Shown here in pieces: positions 44,703 to 53,844 of a stretch of 54,017 bases of DNA (the first letter of the stretch is position 1; each line of letters starts with the position of its first letter). The notes under the pieces are model-generated. The model was not told the DNA's origin and searched no databases. It was given only the letters and a program-made list of their open reading frames with translations. The translations under genes and the position numbers were made by a program. Source of the DNA: Venturia oleaginea (lineage: Eukaryota > Ascomycota > Dothideomycetes > Venturiales > Venturiaceae); contig JABMLP010000050.1 of assembly GCA_013176395.1 (NCBI GenBank), positions 1-54,017 of the forward strand, in the 5' to 3' direction.

Positions 44703-45363
44703 GATGATAGTAGTGGTTGGTTGTATATCCGATTGAAAGAATTGAGGATGGCTGGTTTGGACTTTTATACTGGTGGATCTGTGAGGGTGTACGGTGTTGT
44801 GGAGAAATCTGTAAAACATATGAGTAAGGTGTGTACTTATAGTAGACATGTAGTCGACATGTAAGTATACGATGGTTTGCTTCGAAGTTATCGAGAGCGA
44901 ACCACGAGTCGACATGTTGGTATACGATAGTGTGCTTTCAAGTTTAACCAGGACAAACCACAAGCCGACTTCACTTGTTTTCTGAGAGCCAAGATAGCTA
45001 ATGTTGAAAATCTTGCTGATCAATCGCTTCGTTGAACGTCGTTTAACTCTTAAGAATCCTATCCGTATCAACTGGTGTCTAATCCGCGGGCTCTGTCATG
45101 GCATTCAGGCTTGAAAGTGGGCCTCATCTGATTCCATAAATAGGGATTCATACACCAGCCAGCAATACTAAGTTTTATATGTACTAGAAGGTAGCCTGTG
45201 GTTAAACGTGACATACGTAGTAATGTGTCATCGGAGTCCGCGGATTAATCCCTATAGCCCTAAGACCGGACACCAGTTAATACGGTATTAGGTCTTTAAT
45301 CTATAGCCATCTTGGCTCTTAGAACAACACTCGATCGCATAAGTTACTGAAAATGTCCTGGCT
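44703..45363. other. Upstream region of paralogue 2
   Basis: Contains repeated GTCGACATGT at 44851 and 44910 with GTATACGATRGT following each, a short direct repeat of about 59-bp spacing. No gene supported. Confidence 0.4.
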
Positions 45364-45365
45364 TA

Positions 45366-47197
45366 ACGTACTCCACCACCCAACCGCTCAAACCATCCAA
45401 CCGCTCAAATTTCTTGGCACGACCATCTCATGTTACGACTCTTTAATTTTTTCGTTATCAACAATAGATTCTAAGTCCGTCGTGCTACTATCTGATTCAG
45501 AAGATATCTCGATATCTTTTTTACGAGTTCGCGCATTATGCCCAGTTACGCCGCAGTTCCCACAGCGCCGTTCAGTTGGTCGGGCTATTTCTTGATCACC
45601 GATACCACGAGCCTTCTTCGATCCCTGAGGCGCTACAGACGCCTCTGCAGCTACCTGCGCTGCTGCAGTCCCATACTCCATAGTACCACCTTGCTGAACC
45701 CGCTTCCTTTTGCGCGATTTTCGCTTCGTTATTACTGCCAATTGCTCTTCAAGCTCGTGGTTGCGCGCAACGAGTAGAGCGTTTTGGTGAAGCATCAATT
45801 CAGCGCCCTTGACAAGCTGGGAAAAGCCAGCCTGCGCAGTAACTGGTGACCGAGTAAAAGAGTCGCTTACGAGCTTGGATTGGGATCCAAATTCATGAGT
45901 ATTGCTTGGAGTCTTTGACTGCCACGGCGTTTCTGGGAGACGGGGTTCTGGCGAGGTACGTAGCCGTACTTCAAGGCGGTCCAATACCGCCTGCGCGTCG
46001 ATAGGGACTAGCCCTACTGCCTCAAAGGCCTTTTGACAATTCTCTTTTGTAAACACGTCGAAAAACGCGTCTTTGAAGGCAGGGAGAAAGCCTCCCTTGT
46101 TGATATGGTACACGCGTCGGCGTGCCAAGTCCCGGACGCGTTGGGAGTACTTGCGCTTCAACGGCGAGAAGCAGACCACGTCAAGGGCTGGAGTATATGC
46201 GACGAGTGCGATAGCATGCAGAGGGTTAGGATCTTATTTTCGAGGCAGTAGTCCTTAAAATTCTGGTTGAGATGGCTCTCATGGCCGTCCAAAATGAGTA
46301 GCCTGTACCCCCCCCCACCTGCCGCGCCTTTGTATGCGTGTCAAAATGCTTCAACCACTCAAGACCAAGCGCGTTATTTGTGCAGCCGTTCTCAGAGACT
46401 GAAAGCTTCCAATTGCGCGGTACATCTGCCTCCTCGTACCACGCAGAGATGTGAACGCGTCCTTTATAGATAATGAAGGATGGGGTTGCATACCCAGCGA
46501 CGCAGATACTCTGGATAACCGTAACCAATTCGCGATCGCCCGGCTGAATGAGTTCCGGCCTTGTACGTCTCTCGGAGGCTGTAACGACCTTCATTGACCC
46601 AATAACACCCATTTGGAAGCCAATCTCGTCAAAGTTGTGTGTATCCTCGTCGTGGACGCCGTACTTGGCTTTGGTATCTGCAACGAGCTTGAACCACGCG
46701 CCAATAATCTCTGGATCTTCCTGTAGTATCCTCTGCCTATCCTTGGCTCGATTGAAGGCCATCTTGAGCTCATCTGAGCGCGTAACGAACCTCTCAGCCC
46801 AGTTTTTGCCCACTGGCTCTCCACCGCGTATAGCTAGCAGTTTATCGGCCATATCTGCTACCTCACAAAGCCGGGGCGCCAATCCTCGCGAACCGAGGTC
46901 AAGGATGTATCGGGCAAGCGTTTGCTCTTCGGTAAGGGTAAGTTTCCGACCATTTGGTGGTGTTTCGAGGATAAATGGGACTCCTTTAACGCGCTCAGAG
47001 AGAATTCGCTGTTTAACGTCAAAGGCACGAGCGGCGGCCCGTTGGCTTCGGAATTGGCCGGCTTGGAGGGCTTGGAGTGCGAGCTGGATTCTCCCTTCGT
47101 GTTGGAGTAATAGTGCGTTTCGTTGTTCAGATATAATCACATAAGAGGAATGGTAGAAGTCTTGGCAGATTTTGAGCGGTTGGGTGGTGGAACACAT
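45366..47197 (-). mobile_element. Fot1-like element, copy 5
   Basis: 1832 bp flanked by TA (45364-45365 and 47198-47199). The outer TIR is worn (ACGTACTCC; right end GGAACACAT). The left end has two tandem boxes with core CCAACCGCTCAAA and the right end one (its complement TTTTGAGCGGTTGG), again private to this copy. Confidence 0.9.
45433..47134 (-). pseudogene. Fot1-like transposase, copy 5, frameshifted
   Basis: The body is very close to copy 2 (GKNWAERF, NFDEIGFQMGVIG, RKSRKRKR, knuckle CGNCGVTGHNARTR with the last Cys changed to Arg). The psq HTH recognition segment is different (FDVKQRILSERVKG). The usual start codon reads ATA (ISEQRNALL). A C-run expansion near 46310 (CCCCCCCCCC where copy 2 has TACCCCC) and a one-base loss in AAGGGCTGG near 46186 break the frame. 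Dead copy. Confidence 0.88.
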
Positions 47198-47324
47198 TAA
47201 ACAAAGAACAAATGAAGATAGTTGGGAAGGGAAATAAAGAATTAACTTACTTCTAAGTCCTCTACATCAAGGCACTTGCAAATATCCGCAGGGTCTTTGA
47301 TATTTGCCAGGCGATCGTCAATCT

Positions 47325-47982
47325 TCACCACCAACATTTCCCGCGCATACTGCCAGCTCTTTCTTGCTGTGCGCAATACGAGATTGGATGGCGTGCATAA
47401 TGGTTTTTGCTAAGAATATCCACCGCCTCCTCATCCTCTACATCCAAATGTGTAGCCTGCCCTTTCAAATTCACTGGATCCTCAATTTCATCGTTGGACT
47501 CGGAAAGATTGCCCTCGGGGTCGGACTCGAAGGGTAGGAAAGTAATTGTTTCATTTTTAGGGGCTTTGAGGAGGTTGGGGTGAGTTCCATTTGCCATTCT
47601 AAGCTTAATTAGTATACGTGAAACTACCAGGGATCTATCAGAAACCTGGAACCTACCGCTTGTTATTGACCTCCTTTATGGCGGCGTCGATTTTAATTTG
47701 TCGTTCCTCTTCAGACAACAAGTCAAAGCCAAGCGCCTTCTTCACCTTGATACGCGCATCAGATTCCGCTGACTTCAGTGCACGCTTACTCTTAGCGAGA
47801 GTTGCGGCAAAACCAATGAGCTTACATCGACGGGCCGTCTCTTTAATTGTATGCGGGTTTTTGGATCGGCGCTGGGGGTCTTTGGTTGAGCCCATTGTAC
47901 CCCCAAAGCCAAAGCCAAAGCCACAGGCAAACGCGGCATTGTTCCTACACGTGGCGGTAAAAACACCATCCTTGGTGCGCAA
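47325..47982 (-). CDS. Unrecognised two-exon gene
   Basis: Exon 1 47657-47982 and exon 2 47325-47598 join across a 58-bp intron with good signals (GTAGGT, ATACTAAT, TTAG), giving about 199 aa. It has a glycine-phenylalanine stretch (GFGFGFGG), a lysine-rich helical part (KSKRALKSAESDARIKVKK, EEERQIKIDAAIKEVNNK) and an acidic part (ESNDEIEDP, LDVEDEEAVDI). No family recognised. Its start codon overlaps, on the other strand, the 5' part of the histone H3-like gene, so at least one of the two 5' models must be wrong or they truly overlap. The good intron argues that it was once a real gene. Confidence 0.45.
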
Positions 47983-48616
47983 AACAGTTCAAGGCCATCA
48001 CCCTCAAGCCCCAGCAAGAAAGAAACATCGCTACAAACCAGGGAGTGTGACGGCACGGCATATCCATACGAAGGCACAAGGCACTTCAGAAAATGGCACC
48101 GAATTACACTTAGGATCTAAGGTAGAGGGGTAGGAGTTTCGTAAGGAAACTTCGACTAAGTAGAAAGTGCACGAGCCATGGCACGTGATTTAATGGTCAC
48201 ATGCCGTGCCGTCACAGGGAGTAAGTTTATCCATTGTTTACATGGTTCAAGTAGTTTCCTCATAGTCTAACATGCATGTAGCCGTCGCGTTACGTGAGAT
48301 CCGTCGATACCAGAAGTGCACTGAACTCCTCTTCAAAAAGACACCTATATATCGTCTGATTCGCGAGATTACCATGGAGATCAAGCAGGGTTTGCGCTTC
48401 CGGGCGGAGGCACTTGAGGCTCTCCATGAGGCTACTCAGTCCTCACCAGTTGTTTTCTTCGAAGGTCTATTATTGTTCCTCTTTATTTCTTACCACTATT
48501 AACGCTCAATTCTAGATACAAATTTGTGTGCTATTCACGCCAAGCGCGTTACAATTCAAAAGAAAGATATGGAATTGGCAAGAAGACTTCGTGGCAACAT
48601 CGACCGTTGGGCTTGA
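47957..48616 (+). CDS. Divergent histone H3-like variant
   Basis: Exons: ...-48044, 48282-48464 and 48516-48616. Reading: [12 protein letters not shown], then [39 protein letters not shown], and after a 51-bp intron [20 protein letters not shown] and [13 protein letters not shown], then stop. This is a complete H3 histone fold. Loop 1 has the canonical H3 length, not the longer CENP-A form. Helix 2 is strongly changed ([13 protein letters not shown] where H3 has EASEAYLVGLFED). The N-terminal tail ([16 protein letters not shown]) has lost the ARTKQTARKS pattern, and the start codon is not found. The first intron contains a solo-LTR-like element sitting on the splice donor. It may be a fast-evolving variant or a decaying gene. 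Confidence 0.75.
48046..48216. mobile_element. Solo-LTR-like element 1, in the splice donor of the H3-like gene
   Basis: 171 bp beginning TGTGACGGCACGGCAT and ending with its exact complement ATGCCGTGCCGTCACA, flanked by a 5-bp duplication GGGAG (48041-48045 and 48217-48221). TG...CA ends and a 5-bp duplication fit a solo LTR. The unusually long 16-bp inverted ends would also fit a small inverted-repeat element. Nothing is coded. Confidence 0.75.
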
Positions 48617-48805
48617 GAATTGAGATGGAGGTGGAGTAGTTGCTTACAATGTGCATTTTTGGAGTTCTAAACCCACAGGAACTATGATTTGGGTGTCCGC
48701 GTGGTCTTGTCGAGATGTTTACAATACAAATCAATGAAATTATGCTACCTTGGTCAATTCTGCATCTGTGACTATCTGGAAACTTTCGGGAGTTTAGGAC
48801 TCTAT

Positions 48806-48996
48806 TGTCACGGCAGCGATAGGATGTATAGAATGAACTAGGGTTCTAAGAACTGAGTGTGATAATAGAATTTACGGTAGAGAACGAGTTACTACGAGGG
48901 CGCGAAGATATCGCGCCTTAGCCACAATGTGGCTAAGCCGATACGCCCGAGCCATGAAGTAACGTGACGGCAAAGGAGCCATGCCGTGCCGTCACA
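48806..48996. mobile_element. Solo-LTR-like element 2, related to element 1
   Basis: 191 bp from TGTCACGGCAG to CCATGCCGTGCCGTCACA, flanked by a 5-bp duplication TCTAT (48801-48805 and 48997-49001). It shares the right end and the motif CGAGCCATG with element 1 but is otherwise diverged. It lies about 190 bp after the H3-like stop. Confidence 0.72.
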
Positions 48997-49001
48997 TCTA
49001 T

Positions 49002-49774
49002 ATTTTTGAATAATAGAGTCTAGGAGACTTCATTAGTACTTTTCTACCATAAACCCTACGTTCAACGTTGCGTGATTAATATTGATATAATAATTTGTTC
49101 GAGGAATGAACAAAAAAATTCCATCCTTAAACACAAACGAATACAACAATATTCCAACGATGGGATTTTCTAATACTTTATAGATCTACCAAGAGCACAT
49201 CAATAACCCCAGCTATTGAGTTTAGAACATGTATCAAAGGCTACTTCGAGAATCTCTTCTTATTTCAGCTCCTTCGTAAGGTTTTTGACTTTTTGTTTGA
49301 AGAATGAATAAAGATATTCGATTCTTAAACAAAACACAATACTGTTACGGGGAACTCGTTTCTCAACACAGTTGATTATGTCAAGACCTTCTTGACACCT
49401 GTGTTCTCTTGTTCTGGTCCGCGGGTTTGGGGTAAGGGCAATATCAGTCTGGAAGTACTTACCTTAAGTACCTTCCCTTGCTCAGGTTCTTTGGAGGCTC
49501 ACTACACTACGGTCACAAACACATTGTAAACGCCAAAATTACGGAAAATACAACCAAATCACCGTTTTTCACGGGATTTCTCTCAGGAATTCTCATTGTA
49601 CTCAAAAAAAGTCCGTAAACAATCTAGCATTCAGTCTATTGTAAATTTCAGCCCTTTTTTTGGTTTTTGGCGGGGAGATCCCCCCCTCCCCCCCCAAAAG
49701 TCACGTGCACTGCATCGCCGCATCGCCGCAAAAACAACAACAAATCTAGCTCTATCACCAGATTAACTATATAA
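49002..49774. other. AT-rich gene-free stretch with a diverged direct repeat
   Basis: About 57 bp at 49094 (TTGTTCGAGGAATGAAC ... CCTTAAACACAAACG) is related to 49292 (TTGTTTGAAGAATGAAT ... TCTTAAACAAAACAC), a period near 198 bp. C-runs occur at 49681-49697. No gene is seen. Confidence 0.45.
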
Positions 49775-49823
49775 TTACAGCGACATAGGCAGATAGCCTC
49801 CAATCCAGGCCCTAAACTGGGGG

Positions 49824-51082
49824 CTATGCATCCTCCGCGTCCAGGGTCTTTGCCTCAATGAAGCACTCGTACGTGCAGACTCTTCCAAATGCCATCTTCT
49901 TGTTATATACCGTGGAAGCGATGATATACCATGACTCTGATTCTTCGTCAATTTCGGGTAATTGGCCACTCAGTGACTTGAACCAACTGCTTCCTTTCTG
50001 ACGTACCAGGGCTGCATCTTGCTGTGTCTTCTTTTTCAATGCAAGAGCTTGTTTGGCCAAAGAATCTTTCTTTCAGCTCTCTTTCTCTCGTTATTATCGT
50101 TAACATCCACCACAATTGACGTTTTTTGAAAGCTTCTTTTAGCACTCGGGGCCAATATAAGAGTAGGGTCTTGAGGGTCTCGTTCCTTGCGCTTTTTCGA
50201 GGCTATCTGAGTAGATTGTAGAGTAGAATCTAGCGCTTCAAGGTCGCCATCAATCTCGTCAATTCGAGCGCCGTAGTCATCGCGTTGGTCATCGCTATAG
50301 ACGCTAATATCATCATCGATATTGATCTGATCCTGAGAGTCCTCGAAATCGGCGGCCTCATCGTCGTATGTATATGGCAAAGATGGCTCGGCAGAAACCG
50401 ACCTCGAATAGATACCAGGTGTAGCAAGCACCTCGGCGACATGAGAGGACTGTTTTGATGGCTTTGAAGGTGTAAAATCGATCATTCTGGCACCCTCGGT
50501 GTCTTGACTTGCTAATGAAGTTGGTGTAGATATCGGTGTAGATTTCAACTTTGCCCTGCCATTTTTTCGAGGAACCTTTGGTGTCATTATAACCTTTCTT
50601 CGTCGGCACTCTTCGGTACGAATATAGTCCAACTTGATCTTTAGTAAGGCTGCGGAGGGCCAATAGCCTACGTATCTGGATAGAGTAGGACTTTCGGTAT
50701 GGAGGGCGGTGAACAGATTTTGACGATCTGTATGACTCTGAGATTTAAAAGGCTTGGTTTGCTTAACGGGATTAAAACGTGTACTAAAAGAGAGAGATAA
50801 GTAGCTTTCTTTGATGAGATATTGAGTAGTTACTAACGCTTCAAGATTCAGAGTCCCATCACCATTGCGAATCGGAACCGACTCCTTTTGACTATAAGAT
50901 CTCGCGATATTGAGTGACTTCGCTACCGCAGATTTATAGTCTGCAATCAGCTCCTTGCGAATATTCTCCGGGTAGTTCCGCACGGCCAGATTAATGGTGA
51001 CGAGGATGTCTGCCAAGGTGGTGATCTCGGTATCAAGAGGTTGCTCAATCGGGCGTTCACTCAAAGCTGTTTTTAACGCCAT
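49824..51082 (-). CDS. Unrecognised protein with a probable frame break near its end
   Basis: An uninterrupted 348-codon frame from the ATG at 51082 ends at 50036. An overlapping frame from 50060 to 49824 continues in keeping composition (LAKQALALKKKTQQDAALVR, then SSWFKSLSGQLPEIDEESES), suggesting that one base near 50055-50065 has been gained or lost. The N-terminal half is helical (ITTLADILVTINLAVRNYPE, ELIADYKSAVAKSLNIARSY). The middle is basic and Ser/Thr/Pro-rich (RKNGRAKLKSTPISTPTS), then acidic (DDEAADFEDSQDQINIDDD), with a possible nuclear signal (ASKKRKERD). No family recognised. It is divergent from the transposase-like fragment starting near 51250, so it could be a companion gene of that element; this is a guess. 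Confidence 0.5.
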
Positions 51083-51460
51083 TATAAGTCTTTGAAAGGT
51101 TGTAATCGTGAAGGTAGAATTATCTACAGCTAGATTCTCCTATTATACACCTCAACCCCACCTTAGCATGACACCTAGACCGTTTCATACACCGACAATA
51201 ACGATATGTCCGAATCAGTAGCCGTTTCAAACGTCTCGAGTCAATCCGGAGGTGGATTCTGCGGCCGGTAGCCTCAGAATCTCACACCTCTATTGTGACT
51301 CGAACACATCACTCTCGCTGGCATACCAAAAATGGCTGTATTCTGCTTTTTTGAACGAGATCTCGGCGAATCTATACATCGATGTTCTATCCGGACTCGT
51401 ACAAGACATCGTGAGGCTTGAATACGACGTCAAAACCTCAATCTTCCTACCTATAACGCT

Positions 51461-52057
51461 GCAGATGAGCCCGCCGGCATCGAGACCGATGACGAGATAG
51501 TCGATGATGAGTTTCACACCCCGCCAAGCCCTCAGAATGAGCAGAATGAGCCACTAGGTTACGATTCTGATATCGATATTGGTGATGGAATCGACTTTGA
51601 GCGAAGTAAGTTGAAGTCAACTTTGAGATAAATAGGAACCTTCAGCGATTGAGCAACTTCAATTCTTTTCGAGGACGATATAACCTCATTCTACACTACT
51701 TTTAATCCCTGTAACGTCCTTTTAGCAGAATTGGCCTTTCATTTACGCTGGAGGTCCCCAAGTTAACATAAAGCTAACTTTCTTTAAGTACGTCAACTCT
51801 CCGACGCCCAATTACGGTATCTTCAACTCTCTGAATGGGTTGATTACCATGTCAGCCGAGAACAATACAATATGCTACGCTATATCGTCGAGGATGGATG
51901 GTCTACACAGTTGCCAGATCTAAGCCACCGCGGCGATGTTCTTACGGCACTGACGAGGCTCGAGGGTAGAACCTTTGACTGCTGTATCAAGAGTTGTATT
52001 GCATACACTGGCGATTACGCTAATCTAGAGGGTTGCAGTAGTTGTAACGAACCCTAG
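51461..52057 (+). pseudogene. N-terminal fragment resembling fungal Tnp2/Plavaka-type DDE transposases
   Basis: An acidic leader (ETDDEIVDDEFHTPPSPQ, 51480 on) is followed, after an apparent intron or break, by LSDAQLRYLQLSEWVDYHVS and by FDCCIKSCIAYTGDYANLEG then CSSCNEP at about 51973-52054. The CC-X3-C ... C-X2-C finger with YTGDYANLE is typical of the amino region of large fungal Tnp2/Plavaka-like transposases, where it is normally followed by PRY. Here a stop follows at once and no catalytic domain is found before the gypsy LTR at 52295. The same frame before 51461 (near 51320-51430, FLNEISANLYIDVLSGLVQD) may belong too, with a frame shift at about 51430. Confidence 0.5.
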
Positions 52058-52294
52058 TCTATTTCTCACATGTTCAACCCAGGTAATATCCTTTTGAATA
52101 CCATTTTTTTACATAATAAATTCCGACAACCATTTGAACTGGTCCTCAAGTGAGATCTTTCCGAGAAGCGAGTGTAAGCGACCTTGCTGTCGCAAACCTC
52201 TCTCTAGAGACTGACCCTTCCGACTGGGAGCGACCCTACTACAGCAGGATTCCCATCCGTATTTTGCCCTTGATGAGCGACTACCTTAGGAGAT

Positions 52295-52470
52295 TATTAC
52301 GGGACGGTAGCTGGAAAGACGCAGCATACTCGTAGCCAAAGATTGTTTAGATTCAGTTAAGGAGTGAAGGTATCTACAAACAGAGAACCTCAATGAGGTT
52401 CTTTCTCTATACTAGGCTCAATCAGGCTTAGGCTCTTAGCCTATACCAACCATGGGCCATGCCCATAACA
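52295..52470 (-). repeat. 3' LTR of truncated gypsy copy
   Basis: 176 bp, reverse complement of the LTR at 9340-9515 with few differences, from TATTACGGGACGG to CCATGCCCATAACA on the plus strand. Confidence 0.92.
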
Positions 52471-52482
52471 TTACCCCCCTCC

Positions 52483-53844
52483 TTACCGGGTGTGCAGGAC
52501 TAAAGAGGGTGTGGTAGGTGGGATAATTAAACAGACAAACGCTATACATCGCTTCTGCCAGCTTGTAGCAGATTCGAAGGCGCTGGCCACCGCTACTCGG
52601 TCTCTTCGGGCCCCTGTTTGAGCTCCTATATCTTCGCCGACACCGTCGCCCTTGCCATACTCTGCCTCGAAGCGGTCTAAGTCCTCGACTTCTGTGAATA
52701 ATGAACGTGGCTGCCAATCGGGATCTGCATAGCCTTTCCATTTGATTAATAACTGACGAACCCAGCCTCGCCCAACCCGTTTCTTCTCTGCGCGAAGTAT
52801 ACGTTCTACTTCAAACTCAGCCTCTGTTTCTTCGGTTTGAGGCACTAATGGTGGCGGCTGGGTATCATCGGATTCTTGTGAGGGCAGTGTGTCGGTTGCG
52901 GCTCGGCGGAGTAGGTCAACGTGGAAACGGTTATGGATACCACTTGGCAGGTCAGCCAGCTCGTATACCATCGGGGAGATCTGGTTCTCGACAGTGTATT
53001 TGGCTTGCGTCCACGACAGTTTCTTTGATAGCTGCGGAGTATTGATATTCCTAAGGTTCAACCAGACTTTGTCGCCCTTTTTTAACGTTTCGGCAGCTTG
53101 ACGTGACCTGTTGGCGTCGTTCTCCATCTTCTGCTGGGACCAGGCCATCGCTGCCTGTGCATATTCTTGTGCCTCTTCTATTCGTTGCACAAAGGTCTCG
53201 GCATCGGCTGTTGGTGAGTTACTGGGTGAGATTCGTTGTACTTTCTGGATTGGTTCCGCATGGCTAGCCGTGGGTTAGATAGAATGGACTCATCCCTGTG
53301 ACTGAAGAGTCACGATTGTTCAGTGCTAACATAGCCGTAGGTAGTAGCGTTGGCCAGTCTAGTTGGGAGTATGCGATGAAGGCGCGGAGATAGCGTAGAA
53401 CTTCCTGGTTCATACGCTCGGTCGCGCCATCGGTCTGTGGATGAAAGGCTGTAGAGAGTCTCTGCTCAATCTTTGTAAGTTCGCAAAGCTTCCTCCAAAA
53501 ACGACCTGTCCAATTGCTGCCTCTGTCCGACGTCAATGCCATGGGAAATCCGTGGTAGCGATAGTGGCATTGTAAGAACCTTTTCGCGCACTCTTTGGCG
53601 CTCATTGTAGTCATAGCCTCCAACGTAACACTTTTGAGGAGGCGATCTGTGATAACCATGAGGTATTTTGGGCCGTTTTCCTCTGCGGGCAAATCAGTCA
53701 TGAAATCGATTGATAGCTCGCTGTGGAAGCGGGCCGGGATTGGAAGTGGTTTCAGAAGACCTCGCTTCTTATCACGCCATATTCCTGTTCTCCCACATAC
53801 GTCGCAATTACGTACAAACTGCCGGACTGTCTTGTATTGTTGGG
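52483..53844 (-). pseudogene. Integrase and chromodomain of truncated gypsy copy
   Basis: The integrase catalytic part (LTSDRGSNW, FHPQTDGATERMNQ) ends at a TAG at 53264-53266, and a downstream frame (53190 to 52483) holds the connecting region and chromodomain (EVERILRAEKKR, LIKWKGYADPDW). The TAG results from the same extra G (GGCTAGCCATGCGG) as in copy 1 at 8542-8544, so both descend from an already damaged parent. The stretch around 53170 lacks the extra A present in copy 1 near 8655 and keeps its frame there. Confidence 0.88.

Larger units (their letters stand above)
52295..53844 (-). mobile_element. Gypsy element, second copy, truncated by the telomere
   Basis: Minus-strand copy of the element at 3928-9515. 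Its 3' LTR (52295-52470), polypurine tract, chromodomain and most of the integrase are present. At 53844 the match ends inside the integrase zinc region and telomere repeats begin. The equivalent point of copy 1 is about 7962. The target duplication cannot be checked because the other end is lost. Confidence 0.93.

Noticed and set aside
43953..44864. Long plus-strand frame coding repeated Leu-Pro-His, and minus-strand frames of Glu-Val-Arg or Gly-Glu-Gly
   Set aside because: The 9-bp unit has no stop in several frames, so long frames arise automatically. The flanks have no coding signature, and the secreted-protein gene lies on the opposite strand.
47618..47956. Long plus-strand frame preceding the H3-like fold as a giant N-terminal extension
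   Set aside because: It is antisense to the two-exon minus-strand gene and has no histone-tail features. It is open probably by chance.
48282..48616. CENP-A (centromeric H3) assignment
   Set aside because: Loop 1 between helices 1 and 2 has canonical H3 length without the usual insertion. The tail alone cannot decide.
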